From the NCBI RefSeq assembly GCF_026340465.1, contig NZ_JAPEPC010000001.1, positions 2,545,501-2,609,500 on the forward strand: DNA of 64,000 nt. Reading direction: 5' to 3'. Below, one piece after another: positions 1 through 8,998 of the stretch. Source of the DNA: Streptomyces sp. NBC_01306. GTDB lineage: Bacteria > Actinomycetota > Actinomycetes > Streptomycetales > Streptomycetaceae. Each line of letters starts with the position of its first letter. Position 1 is the stretch's first letter. Both the position numbers and the translations under genes were made by a program. The notes under the pieces are model-generated. The model searched no databases, was not told the DNA's origin, and saw only the letters and a list, made by a program, of their open reading frames with translations.

Positions 1-539
1 ACGGCCGACGAGAAGCCGATGTCGCGCAGCTCGTACATCATCTGGTAGGTCAGCGTGCCCGACTTGGAGACGAGACCGATACGGCCGGGCTTGGTGATGT
101 CGCCCGGGATGATGCCGGCGTTGGACTGGCCGGGGGTGATCAGGCCGGGGCAGTTCGGGCCGATGATCCGGGTCTTGTCGCCCTTGGACTTGGCGTACGC
201 GTAGAACGCGGCCGAGTCGTGGACGGCGATGCCCTCGGTGATGACGACGGCGAGCGGGATCTCGGCGTCGATCGCCTCGACGACGGCGGCCTTCGAGAAG
301 GCCGGCGGCACGAAGAGGACCGAGACGTCAGCGCCGGTCTTCTCGATGGCCTCGGCGACCGTGCCGAACACGGGAACGTCGGTGCCGTCGAAGTCGACGG
401 ACGTGCCGGCCTTGCGGGGGTTGACGCCGCCGACGATGTTGGTGCCGTCAGCGAGCATGAGCTTGGTGTGCTTCATGCCGGTGGCGCCGGTCATCCCCTG
501 GACGATGACCTTGCTTTCCTTGGTCAGGAAAATAGCCAT
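1..539 (-). CDS. sucD: succinyl-CoA ligase (ADP-forming) alpha subunit, partial
   Basis: This is the N-terminal part of the alpha subunit, which carries the phosphohistidine and binds CoA in the TCA step from succinyl-CoA to succinate. It starts at an ATG at 539 and runs off the left edge after about 179 codons. The N-terminus [18 protein letters not shown] and the following GMKHTKLML and [11 protein letters not shown] stretches are the CoA-binding Rossmann signature of the family. It lies 20 bases after the sucC stop on the same strand, so the two form the usual sucCD operon. The catalytic histidine lies outside the window. Confidence 0.97.
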   Translation of the reverse strand, partial: MAIFLTKESKVIVQGMTGATGMKHTKLMLADGTNIVGGVNPRKAGTSVDFDGTDVPVFGTVAEAIEKTGADVSVLFVPPAFSKAAVVEAIDAEIPLAVVITEGIAVHDSAAFYAYAKSKGDKTRIIGPNCPGLITPGQSNAGIIPGDITKPGRIGLVSKSGTLTYQMMYELRDIGFSSA

Positions 540-559
540 GGTGTTGGTGACCTGTTCCC

Positions 560-1738
560 TTACTTCGCAGCCGCGAGCTCGGCGGCCTTGTCGGCCGCGC
601 CGTCCATGGTGTCCACACGCTGCACGAGCGGGTGGTTGGCGTCCGACAGGATCTTGCGACCCAGCTCCGCGTTGTTGCCGTCGAGGCGGACGACCAGCGG
701 CTTGGTGACCGCTTCGCCCTTCGACTTGAGGAGCTCAAGCGCCTGGACGATGCCGTTGGCGACCTCGTCGCACGCGGTGATGCCGCCGAAGACGTTGACG
801 AAAACGGACTTGACGTCCGGGTCGCCGAGGATGATCTCCAGGCCGTTCGCCATGACCTCGGCGGAGGCGCCGCCACCGATGTCGAGGAAGTTGGCAGGCT
901 TCACGTTGCTGTGCTTCTCACCGGCGTACGCGACGACGTCGAGGGTGCTCATGACGAGCCCCGCACCGTTGCCGATGATGCCGACCTCGCCGTCGAGCTT
1001 GACGTAGTTGAGGTTCTTGGCCTTGGCAGCAGCCTCGAGCGGGTTGGCTGCTGCCTTGTCCTCAAGAGCCTCGTGGTCGGGCTGACGGAAGTCGGCGTTC
1101 TCGTCGAGCGAGACCTTGCCGTCCAGGGCCAGGATCCGGCCGTCCTTGGTCTTCACCAGCGGGTTGACCTCGACGAGGAGGGCGTCCTCGGCGACGAAGG
1201 TGTCCCACAGGGTCACCATGGCCTCGGCGACACCCTCGGCCACGTCGGCCGGGAACTTCGCCTGGGCCACGATCTCGCGGGCCTTGACGATGTCCACGCC
1301 GTCGACGGCGTTGACCGGGACCTTCGCGAGAGCCTCGGGGGTCTTCTCCGCGACCTCCTCGATCTCCATGCCGCCCTGCACCGAGGCCATGGCCAGGAAG
1401 GTGCGGTTGGTGCGGTCGAGGAGGTACGAGACGTAGTACTCCGCCTCGATCTCCGGCGACAGCTCGGCGATCATCACCTTGTGGACCGTGTGGCCCTTGA
1501 TGTCCATGCCGAGGATGTCCGTCGCGCGAGCGACCGCCTCGTCCGGGGTCGCGGCCAGCTTCACGCCGCCGGCCTTGCCACGGCCGCCGACCTTCACCTG
1601 AGCCTTGACGACGGACTTGCCGCCCATGCTCTCAGTGGCCTTGCGCGCCGCCTCAGGCGTGTCGATGACTTCACCGGCCAGCACCGGTACACCGTGCTTG
1701 GCGAAGAGGTCCCTCGCCTGGTACTCGAACAGGTCCAC
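560..1738 (-). CDS. sucC: succinyl-CoA ligase (ADP-forming) beta subunit
   Basis: The 392-residue protein is the nucleotide-binding ATP-grasp subunit of succinyl-CoA synthetase. It starts [19 protein letters not shown] at a GTG, preceded by an AAAGGGAGAC ribosome site. The glycine-rich ATP-grasp loop ([14 protein letters not shown], about residues 46-59) and the C-terminal GNGAGL and NVFGGIT segments are family hallmarks. Length is normal for the family (about 385-395). It is the first gene of sucCD. The 630 bases upstream hold no convincing gene and must contain the promoter. Confidence 0.97.
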   Translation of the reverse strand: MDLFEYQARDLFAKHGVPVLAGEVIDTPEAARKATESMGGKSVVKAQVKVGGRGKAGGVKLAATPDEAVARATDILGMDIKGHTVHKVMIAELSPEIEAEYYVSYLLDRTNRTFLAMASVQGGMEIEEVAEKTPEALAKVPVNAVDGVDIVKAREIVAQAKFPADVAEGVAEAMVTLWDTFVAEDALLVEVNPLVKTKDGRILALDGKVSLDENADFRQPDHEALEDKAAANPLEAAAKAKNLNYVKLDGEVGIIGNGAGLVMSTLDVVAYAGEKHSNVKPANFLDIGGGASAEVMANGLEIILGDPDVKSVFVNVFGGITACDEVANGIVQALELLKSKGEAVTKPLVVRLDGNNAELGRKILSDANHPLVQRVDTMDGAADKAAELAAAK

Positions 1739-2339
1739 GCGCGTCCGTCTCCCTTTGCTTTAAATCGTCGTCGCAGTAGTGATCGCGGTTACTTGTCTGC
1801 GTGGGCGTGCCGCGAAGGGCAACGTGACTGCGCTGTCACTAGGGAGGCGTAGACGGTGTCCGAGTACGCGGCATGTCCGTCTCGCAGGTTATCCCCGTGG
1901 GCGCCGGGTCCCTAAATCGCGGATCACACCTGCGCGGTGATTACGGTCACAAGACCCCTGTACGGGCCGGGCGGCTCCCCTGCACCGGGGAAACGCCCGG
2001 TGAGCTGCGCCGACGCGCTCGGAGCGCGGCCAGGAGAGCGGCTGAACGCCGGTGGCCTGCGTGTCCGCCACGTCGCCCGGGGTGACCGATTCCACAACGG
2101 CCCAGGCACCGGAAACAGCGTGTCCGACGGCGGGATGCGCGGCGCCGGGCCCCGACGGTGCCGAGGCTCTTGGCCGAGCTCCCGGCCGAGCTCCGGGCCA
2201 CGCGGTGGGCCATGTACAGGGCCATGTACTGGGCCAGGCTTTGGGCCAAGGGCTTCACCTGCACGTGCGCGGTTGCCACGGGCGGCGGAACGCTGTTTGC
2301 ACGAGCATCGGGGGGCGGTCAGTCGGGCAAGGCCCCTGG
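1739..2339. other. gene-free region upstream of sucC with 12-base repeats
   Basis: About 600 bases lie between the sucC start and the stop of the vWA gene. The open frames here lack Streptomyces third-position bias and recognisable motifs, so I call none. A short inverted repeat GTGAC-N6-GTCAC lies near 1822-1837 in the probable sucC promoter region. At about 2206-2250 a GGGCCATGTACT-like unit recurs four times with a 12-base period, which looks like replication slippage. Confidence 0.6.
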
Positions 2340-2384
2340 TACTGGCGCACCGCTTACTGGCGCACTGCTTACTGGCGCACCGCC
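2340..2384. repeat. 15-base tandem repeat x3 across the vWA stop codon
   Basis: The unit TACTGGCGCACCGCT is present three times with one variable base. The TAA stop of the vWA gene (2369-2371, minus strand) spans the boundary of two copies. Because the unit is a multiple of three, the downstream copies also give in-frame TAA codons. Confidence 0.85.
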
Positions 2385-3529
2385 ATGTCCGGTATGGGCA
2401 GGGGCCTTCTCTCGATCGCCGCCGCCATGACGTCCGGGAAGAGGTCGGGCGTACAGGCGAATGCGGGAGCTCCCAGCGCGGCCAGGGCCTCCGCGTGGGC
2501 GTGGTCGTACGCGGGTGCGCCCTCGTCGGACAGGGCGAGCAACGTGACGAACTGGGTGCCCGACGCCTTCATCGCCGCGACGCGCTTCAGCATTTCGTCC
2601 CGTATCCCTCCCTCGTAGAGGTCGCTGATCAGGACTACGACCGTGTCGGTCGGCCGGGTGATCTGCGACTGGCAGTACGCCAGTGCCCGGTTGATGTCGG
2701 TGCCACCGCCGAGTTGGGTGCCGAAGAGAACATCGACCGGATCATCGAGTTGTTCCGTCAGATCGACAACGGCAGTGTCGAAGACGACAAGACGGGTGGA
2801 GATGGACCGCATCGAGGCGAGAACCGCGCCGAACACCGACGCATAGACCACCGAGGCCGCCATCGAGCCCGACTGGTCGACGCAGAGTATGACGTCCTTC
2901 TTCACCGACTGCGCGGCGTGACCGTAGCCGATGAGGCGCTCCGGAACGACCGTGCCGTACTCGGGCAGATAGTTCTTCAGGTTGGCGCGGATGGTGCGGT
3001 CCCAGTCGATGTCCCGGTGGCGCGGTCTGCTGATCCTCGCGGAACGGTCCAGTGCTCCCGTAACACTGGCCCGTGTCCTCGTCGAGAGCCGTTTCTCCAG
3101 CTCCTCGACCACCTTTCGGACCACGGCGCGAGCTGTCTCCCGGGTCGTTTCGGGCATCGCCTTGTTGAGCGAGAGCAACGTCCCGACCAGGTGCACGTCC
3201 GCCTCGACGGCTTCCAGCATCTCCGGCTCCAGCAACAGCGCGGACAGACCGATCCGTTCGATGGCATCGCGCTGCATCACCTGGACGACGGAGCTCGGAA
3301 AGTACGTACGGATGTCGCCCAGCCAGCGCGCGACGGACGGCGCGGACGCCCCGAGACCCGCCGACCGGTCGCCGCTGCGTCCGCCTCCCTTCTCTCCCTT
3401 GCCGTACAGCGCACCGAGCGCCCCGTCCATCGCTGCGTCCCGGCCTCCGAGTGAGACCCCGGTGGTCTCTGCCGCATCGCCCCCGAGGACGAGCCGCCAG
3501 CGCCGCAGCCGTTCATCCATCGCGTTCAT
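2369..3529 (-). CDS. vWA-domain protein of the MoxR/DUF5682/SWIM module
   Basis: The 386-residue protein has a C-terminal von Willebrand A domain (about 205-375) with an intact metal-binding MIDAS site: DQSGS at 218-222, Thr277 in GGGTDIN and Asp303 in ISDLYEGG. The N-terminal 200 residues are helical and of unknown fold. vWA proteins next to MoxR AAA ATPases are thought to act as substrate adaptors for chelatase-like remodelling; the substrate here is unknown. Its ATG overlaps the stop of the DUF5682 gene (ATGA), so the two are translationally coupled. Met4 is an alternative start. It is the last gene of the minus-strand arm of a divergent module. The 3' end runs into a 15-base tandem repeat. 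Confidence 0.9.
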   Translation of the reverse strand: MNAMDERLRRWRLVLGGDAAETTGVSLGGRDAAMDGALGALYGKGEKGGGRSGDRSAGLGASAPSVARWLGDIRTYFPSSVVQVMQRDAIERIGLSALLLEPEMLEAVEADVHLVGTLLSLNKAMPETTRETARAVVRKVVEELEKRLSTRTRASVTGALDRSARISRPRHRDIDWDRTIRANLKNYLPEYGTVVPERLIGYGHAAQSVKKDVILCVDQSGSMAASVVYASVFGAVLASMRSISTRLVVFDTAVVDLTEQLDDPVDVLFGTQLGGGTDINRALAYCQSQITRPTDTVVVLISDLYEGGIRDEMLKRVAAMKASGTQFVTLLALSDEGAPAYDHAHAEALAALGAPAFACTPDLFPDVMAAAIERRPLPIPDMAVRQ

Positions 3530-6165
3530 CCGTCCGCCCCCATCAGATCGTTGACGCCCGGCCTCCCGATGAGCAGCCGCAGCACCGGCAGGACCGCGTC
3601 GGCACGCTCCACGTCGAGCCCGGCCCCGAACCCGGGCACCGACTCCTCAACCCTTCCTGGCCCCCCACCAGCCCCAGGAACACCACGAATCCCAGAAGTC
3701 CCGCCCACCCCATAGGCCTTGCCGGCCCCGCCGGCCCCAACTCCGCGCCTGACGAGCTCGCCGAGCGTGCGGCGTATCCCCGGCTCGTACGCCGAGAACG
3801 TACGGCGCAGCAACGGCAGTACCTCGGTGAACGCCTCCGGCGCCACGCCCGCCAGCCATGCGTCGACCAGCCCGAGCAGCCGCTCGTCGTGCACCAGGAG
3901 CGTCCCCGCCCCGGACGCCCCGCCGATGAAGCCTTCGATCCAGGCGGCCGCGTCGGCGGGCAGCGCGCCCGGCGACAGGGCGAGGCCCATGAGCCGTGCT
4001 GTCTCCTCCTCCGCAAGCTGTCCGTCGTCGAGCAGGAGCCGGACGGCCCGCCCGCGTATCAGCCCGGCGACGGAGTCCCGTCCGGACAGTCTGCGCAGCA
4101 CCTCGCTCCACCGCTCACGCAGTCCTGCGGCATTCGGCAGCAGTCCGATCGCGGTGTGGACCCCGTCCACATGGCCCCGCATCTCGTTCGCACCGTCCGC
4201 GTCCAGTCCCGTACAGGCCGGCGGCAGGCCGACGCAGATCCGCTCGGCCAGGCCCGCGGCAACCTCGCCGAGCGCCGCCGTACCGGTGGATCGCACATCT
4301 CCGTACCGCAGCGAACGGGCCAGCGCGGGCAGCGCACCGGCGAGATGGCCGACGTCGGTGTCGAGCGCGGCGCGGTCGGCCAGGGCCCGCATCACCACGG
4401 GGAGCGCATCGGGCAGTTCAGCCAGCAGGCACTGCTCGGCGAGCGCGGTGACGGAGGCGAGCGCGGTCGCGGACACGGCCTGCGACTCGGCTCTGGCGGT
4501 GGCGGCGGAGAGCACGGTCGTCCCCCACATCCCGGCCTCCGCGACCCGCAGGGACAGCTCCGGCTCCCAGCGGAGCCGCCAGCCCTCCCGGAAGGTGCCC
4601 GTACTCGCCCGGCCGCGGCCCGGCTCACCCCAGCCGACCCCGAGAAGCCGCAACCGGTGCAGCAGCCGGGACCGCGCGGAGTCGGTCTCCTTGCGCAGAT
4701 CGAGGTCCAGGTCCCGGTCCACTGCTTCCGGCCTGAGCCGCAGCGTGCGCTGAGCCCGGGTCAGATCGCGCTGGAGCGGCACGGCGGGGGCGGCGTCCGG
4801 GACCTCGCCGAGCACCTCGCCCACGACAAGCCGGTCGTGGACGAGCATGAGCGGTACGTCGGAGCCTTCGCACATCACCGCTTTCACGGCATCGGTCGTC
4901 TCCGTCAGCCCGGGCAGCGGGCGCCCGCGCAGAGCGGCGAGTGTCCCCGCGAGCCGCACCGCTTCGATGACATGGACGGAGGAGACCATCCGGTCCTCAT
5001 CCCGCAGCAGCCGTGCGACCTTGGTCATCCAGCGCTCGACCGGGCGGTCGTCAGCGCTGAACAGATGCCGGTACCAGCCGGGCGACTCGATACCGGCTCC
5101 GTACCCGCTGTGCCGGGCGAGCCTCCGGTGTGTCCAGGGCACCCAGGTCATCTCCGCCTTCACCTTGGGCAGCGCCTTGAGCAGGGCGCGGTCGGCCGCG
5201 ACGGTGGTCTTCACAGCCAGGGCAGGGACGTGCCAGGCGCCGCAGACCACTGCCACCGGGCCACTGAATTCCTTCCGGGCAGCACGCAGTTGGATCCTCA
5301 TGAAGGCCTCGCGCACCCGGTCCCGGGGAAACCCCGCGTCACCGTAGGTCTCGCGGAGGGCCGCCATGGCTTCGGCGAGTGCGGCGAACAGCGCGAGCGG
5401 GTCCTTTCCCGAGCCGGGAGCGCCGGGGCCACGGTGCTCGACGACGTCCTCCCACCAGCGCTCGGCGTCGTCGTACCCAGCGGTTTCGGCCAGCACGCCG
5501 ATCGGGTCGATCCGTACCGCAGCCGACGCCCCCGGGGGCTCGCTGTCACCAGGCACACCCGTGCCGGAGCCACTGCCGTCCGGTTCGCTCCCACCGGGCG
5601 GCCCGCTGTCTCCGAGGCGTTCAGGCCCGTCCTCCGCCCCCTCCCGCTCCCCGGACTCCTCCGCAAGCAGCTCCGCGGGGTCCTCCTCGGCCATCGCGAG
5701 GGAGTGCGCCGCAGGCAGATCGATGAACCGGACCGGCACGCCGTGGCGCTGCGCCCAGCGGATCGCCACCCACTCCGGAGAGAACTCCGCCAGTGGCCAG
5801 AAAGCGGCCCGGCCCGGATCGCCCACCACATGGGCAAGCAGTGCGACCGGTGGCGTCATCTCCGCGGCCGCGGCGAGCGGCAGCAAGGCGTCACCCTCGG
5901 GTGGCCCCTCGATCAGCACGGCATCGGGCGCTGCTGCGTCCAGCGCGGCCAGCACCGCACGGGCCGAGCCGGGACCGTGGTGCCGCACGCCGAGCAGCAG
6001 AGGGTCAGCTGCCGCAGGGCGGGTGGCGGGCGCGGACGGTGTGGCTCGGGACGAAGGAAGGCCCTGGTCGGCGGTAACGGGCTGTCCAGGAGCGGGCTGC
6101 CCGGCGGGAGCGGGCTCCCGCACCGAGGGCACATCGGATACGGGACAAGCCGTGGATCCGGTCAT
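3526..6165 (-). CDS. DUF5682 family protein
   Basis: The 879-residue cytoplasmic protein belongs to the DUF5682 family that accompanies MoxR-vWA genes. After a 50-residue Pro/Ala-rich lead it has GVRHHGPGSA (59-68) and LIEGPPEGD (84-92). This GxxHxxxxS plus E-G-P pattern resembles the TIKI/TraB, ChaN and erythromycin-esterase superfamily, so a metal-dependent hydrolase-like N-terminal domain is an inference. Acidic and glycine-rich linkers follow near residues 150-220, then a long helical region. Both ends overlap its neighbours by four bases (ATGA), which shows a tight operon with the MoxR and vWA genes. The catalytic role is unproven. Confidence 0.85.
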   Translation of the reverse strand: MTGSTACPVSDVPSVREPAPAGQPAPGQPVTADQGLPSSRATPSAPATRPAAADPLLLGVRHHGPGSARAVLAALDAAAPDAVLIEGPPEGDALLPLAAAAEMTPPVALLAHVVGDPGRAAFWPLAEFSPEWVAIRWAQRHGVPVRFIDLPAAHSLAMAEEDPAELLAEESGEREGAEDGPERLGDSGPPGGSEPDGSGSGTGVPGDSEPPGASAAVRIDPIGVLAETAGYDDAERWWEDVVEHRGPGAPGSGKDPLALFAALAEAMAALRETYGDAGFPRDRVREAFMRIQLRAARKEFSGPVAVVCGAWHVPALAVKTTVAADRALLKALPKVKAEMTWVPWTHRRLARHSGYGAGIESPGWYRHLFSADDRPVERWMTKVARLLRDEDRMVSSVHVIEAVRLAGTLAALRGRPLPGLTETTDAVKAVMCEGSDVPLMLVHDRLVVGEVLGEVPDAAPAVPLQRDLTRAQRTLRLRPEAVDRDLDLDLRKETDSARSRLLHRLRLLGVGWGEPGRGRASTGTFREGWRLRWEPELSLRVAEAGMWGTTVLSAATARAESQAVSATALASVTALAEQCLLAELPDALPVVMRALADRAALDTDVGHLAGALPALARSLRYGDVRSTGTAALGEVAAGLAERICVGLPPACTGLDADGANEMRGHVDGVHTAIGLLPNAAGLRERWSEVLRRLSGRDSVAGLIRGRAVRLLLDDGQLAEEETARLMGLALSPGALPADAAAWIEGFIGGASGAGTLLVHDERLLGLVDAWLAGVAPEAFTEVLPLLRRTFSAYEPGIRRTLGELVRRGVGAGGAGKAYGVGGTSGIRGVPGAGGGPGRVEESVPGFGAGLDVERADAVLPVLRLLIGRPGVNDLMGADG

Positions 6166-7265
6166 ACCGAGACCTCCCGGCAGGCCCGGTAGAAGTCCTT
6201 CCAGCCGTCCCGTTCCCGCACCACGGTCTCCAGATACTCCTGCCAGACCACCCGGTCGGCCGCTGGATCGCGTACGACCGCGCCCAGCAGGCCGGCGGCG
6301 ACATCGGCCGACCGGAGCACCCCGTCGCCGAAGTGCGCCGCGAGAGCAAGCCCGTTGGTGACGACGGAGATCGCCTCGGCTGTGGAGAGGGTGCCCGACG
6401 GGGACTTGACCTTCGTCCGCCCGTCAGCGGTGACCCCGCCGCGCAACTCACGGAAGACGGTCACCACCCGGCGGATCTCGTCCATCCCTTCGGGCGCGGC
6501 GGGAAGATCGAGCGAACGGCCGATCTGATCGACGCGCCGGGAGACGATGTCGACCTCGGCATCGGCGGTGGACGGCAGCGGCAGAACCACCGTATTGAAC
6601 CGCCGACGCAGCGCGCTGGACAGCTCATTGACCCCGCGGTCGCGGTCGTTGGCCGTGGCGATCAGATTGAATCCGCGGACTGCCTGCGTCTCCTGGCCCA
6701 GCTCCGGGATGGGCAGCGTCTTCTCGGACAGGATCGTGATCAGAGTGTCCTGCACATCGGCGGGGATCCGGGTCAGTTCCTCGACGCGTGCCGTCATGCC
6801 GTCCGCCATGGCCCGCATGACGGGGCTGGGCACCAGGGCGTCACGGCTGGGTCCATGGGCCAGCAGCTGCGCGTAGTTCCAGCCGTATCTGATCGCTTCC
6901 TCGGGCGTCCCGGCCGTGCCCTGGACGAGCAGGGTGGAGTCACCGCTCACGGCCGCAGCGAGGTGCTCGGAGACCCAGGTCTTGGCGGTGCCGGGAACAC
7001 CGAGCAGCAGCAGTGCACGGTCGGTCGCGAGCGTGGTTACGGCGACTTCGACGATACGGCGCGGTCCGACGTATTTCGGTGTGATCACCGTGCCGTCGGG
7101 CAGCGTGCCGCCCTGGAGGTAGGTGGCCACGGCCCACGGCGAGAGCTTCCAGCGCTCGGGGCGCGGCCGGTCGTCCGCAGCGGCAAGTGCCGTGAGCTCG
7201 TGGGCGAATGCGTCCTCGGCGTGCGGCCTCAGAACCTCTGCACCGGTGTTTTCGGACGTGGTCAT
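6162..7265 (-). CDS. MoxR-type AAA ATPase
   Basis: The 367-residue AAA+ ATPase has a Walker A loop GVPGTAKT (89-96), a sensor-1 segment ATAND (203-207) and an arginine-rich SALRRRFN (217-224), as in MoxR/RavA ATPases. The Walker B position reads RVEELTRIP (about 160-168), so the usual Asp-Glu pair appears as Glu-Glu. Such ATPases partner vWA proteins to remodel or insert cofactors. It is the first gene of the minus-strand arm. The ATG follows a GGAGGGGG ribosome site, and the gene is read from the shared divergent promoter region at 7266-7383. Confidence 0.92.
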   Translation of the reverse strand: MTTSENTGAEVLRPHAEDAFAHELTALAAADDRPRPERWKLSPWAVATYLQGGTLPDGTVITPKYVGPRRIVEVAVTTLATDRALLLLGVPGTAKTWVSEHLAAAVSGDSTLLVQGTAGTPEEAIRYGWNYAQLLAHGPSRDALVPSPVMRAMADGMTARVEELTRIPADVQDTLITILSEKTLPIPELGQETQAVRGFNLIATANDRDRGVNELSSALRRRFNTVVLPLPSTADAEVDIVSRRVDQIGRSLDLPAAPEGMDEIRRVVTVFRELRGGVTADGRTKVKSPSGTLSTAEAISVVTNGLALAAHFGDGVLRSADVAAGLLGAVVRDPAADRVVWQEYLETVVRERDGWKDFYRACREVSV

Positions 7266-7303
7266 GGATCCCCCTCCAGATCGTTCGACCGGATGTGGTT
7301 CCC

Positions 7304-7326
7304 ACCGTGCACCATGGCACTGACAA
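7304..7326 (-). promoter_or_regulatory. candidate damage-type promoter, MoxR side (weaker copy)
   Basis: Read on the minus strand this is TTGTCAGTG, eight bases, then CACGGT. The published RecA-independent damage promoter of actinobacteria (RecA-NDp, activated by PafBC) is TTGTCRGTG-N8-TANNNT. The -35 half matches exactly; the -10 half has C for the first T. It is the mirror image of the plus-strand copy. Confidence 0.5.
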
Positions 7327-7353
7327 TCGACCGTTTCCGCAGCTCAGGGCCGA

Positions 7354-7376
7354 TTGTCAGTGGTGGCACGTACCTT
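7354..7376 (+). promoter_or_regulatory. candidate RecA-NDp (PafBC-type) promoter, SWIM side
   Basis: TTGTCAGTG, eight bases, TACCTT: a perfect match to TTGTCRGTG-N8-TANNNT. The predicted transcript start, about seven bases after the -10, coincides with the SWIM gene ATG at 7384. This fits the absence of a ribosome site and suggests a leaderless mRNA. With the mirror copy at 7318-7329 it forms a perfect 12-base inverted repeat with a 21-base spacer. Confidence 0.72.
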
Positions 7377-7383
7377 CGGAGCC

Positions 7384-8787
7384 ATGAATCAGCAGGGGGT
7401 TCGGCAGGAGGGTCGGCAGGGCGGTCGGCAGTGGGCACGCTGGTCTGCGGACCAGGTGCTGGCACTGGCTCCTGACGTGGCGTCACGCAAGGCGGGGAGC
7501 AGGCTCGGCGGATCGTCCGGGTCGTGGTCGGAAGCGGGGTGCGCGGGCGGCTCGGGCGCCGTGTGGGGGCGGTGCAGCGGAAGCGGTGGCAAGCCGTACC
7601 GGACTGTCGTCGATACAACAGGGGTGGCGTACAGGTGCAGTTGTCCCAGCCGGAAGTTTCCGTGCAAGCACGCGCTGGGCCTGCTGCTGCTCTGGGCGGC
7701 TGCGGACGAGGCGGTGAAAGACACACCGACGCCGCCGGAGTGGGTCGCCGAGTGGCTCCAAGGACGCAGGGCGGCCCGGTCCGAGGGGAGTTCGGCGGGT
7801 GTCCCTGGTTCCGGTTCTGGGAAGGCGGCGGATCCGGAAGCGGCCAGGCGGCGGGCGGAGCGCCGGGCCGAGCGGGTCACCGCCGGCGCCACGGAGCTGG
7901 AGCAGCGCCTCGACGACCTGCTGCGTGCCGGTCTGGCCGGGGCGGAGCAGTCGGGGTACGCGCTGTGGGAGGAGACCGCAGCCCGCATGGTCGACGCACA
8001 GGCCCCAGGACTCGCTGCCAGGGTGCGGGAGTTGGGCGCCATCCCGTCGTCCGGCCAGGGCTGGCCGGTGCGGCTGCTGGAGGAGTGCGCGATGCTGCAT
8101 CTGCTGGACAGGGCCTGGCTCGGACGTGAGCTGTTGCCGGACGCACTGGCCACGACGGTCCGTACCCGCGTCGGCCTGCCCGTATCAGCCGAGGGTCCAC
8201 CCGTCCGCGACCGGTGGCTGGTTCTCTCGCAGCAGGACACCACCGACGGGAAACTCACCACTCGTCGCATCTGGTTGCACGGAAGCCGGTCGGGGCGCAC
8301 CGCACAGCTGCTGGACTTCGGCGCGGCGGGCAGAGCACCGGGGGTAGCTCTGCCCGTGGGCCTGACCCTGGATGCGGACCTGATGCCGTATCCGGGTTCC
8401 GGGCAGCTACGAGCCGCGCTGGGCGAGCGGTTCGGCCCGCCGGAACGGTCGGACGGCCCGCCCGAGGGGATATCCACCGGCGCCGCCCTCAGCGCGTACG
8501 GACAGGCCCTGCGCGACGACCCCTGGCTCGGTTCCTGGCCGGCGACCCTGTCTTCCGTCATACCGGTGCCCGGTGCCGGTGGAAGCAGCGGCTGGCAACT
8601 GGCCGACGCCGAGGGAGGGTCCGCTCTGCCCATCACCCCGGACGCGTCGGCCAGGACAGGACTGTGGAAGCTCACCGCGCTGTCCGGTGGGAGCCCGGTC
8701 ACCGTATTCGGCGAGTGCGGCCACCGGGGATTCACCCCGCTGACGGCCTGGACACCAGGCACGGCCGAAGCCGTGCCGCTGACCTGA
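7384..8787 (+). CDS. SWIM zinc finger family protein
   Basis: The 467-residue protein has an N-terminal SWIM zinc finger: CSC, six residues, then CKH near residues 81-92 (pattern CxCxnCxH). SWIM domains occur in DNA-repair partners, MuDR-type transposases and MEKK1 and mediate DNA or protein binding. The rest of the protein is of unknown fold and has no membrane segment. I chose the ATG at 7384 because the candidate -10 box ends at 7376, which would place the transcript start on this codon; a GTG 30 bases upstream would lie inside the promoter. It heads the plus-strand arm of the divergent module. The stop lies in a 10-base CCTGANNTGG-type repeat. Confidence 0.88.
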   Translation: MNQQGVRQEGRQGGRQWARWSADQVLALAPDVASRKAGSRLGGSSGSWSEAGCAGGSGAVWGRCSGSGGKPYRTVVDTTGVAYRCSCPSRKFPCKHALGLLLLWAAADEAVKDTPTPPEWVAEWLQGRRAARSEGSSAGVPGSGSGKAADPEAARRRAERRAERVTAGATELEQRLDDLLRAGLAGAEQSGYALWEETAARMVDAQAPGLAARVRELGAIPSSGQGWPVRLLEECAMLHLLDRAWLGRELLPDALATTVRTRVGLPVSAEGPPVRDRWLVLSQQDTTDGKLTTRRIWLHGSRSGRTAQLLDFGAAGRAPGVALPVGLTLDADLMPYPGSGQLRAALGERFGPPERSDGPPEGISTGAALSAYGQALRDDPWLGSWPATLSSVIPVPGAGGSSGWQLADAEGGSALPITPDASARTGLWKLTALSGGSPVTVFGECGHRGFTPLTAWTPGTAEAVPLT

Positions 8788-8998
8788 ACTGGCCTGACGT
8801 GGCCTGGGTCCTCCGGCCGATCTTCGTGGGCCCGGACCTAGCCGAGGTCTCGCCTGCCCGGTCCGCCCTGGCCTGATATGGCTCGGCCTGGTCCGGTCTG
8901 GCCGACACCGTGGCTGACCGCCCGCCCGACCAGGGAATCCACTGCGCTCACGCTCAGTCAGCTTTACGTTCACGTCTGCACGCTCACGGAGGGAACCG

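Noticed and set aside
3451..6192. A 913-codon plus-strand open frame opposite the DUF5682 gene
   Set aside because: It is antisense to a well-supported gene with motifs and coupled starts; its composition is Arg/Gly/His-rich as expected of a GC-rich shadow frame.
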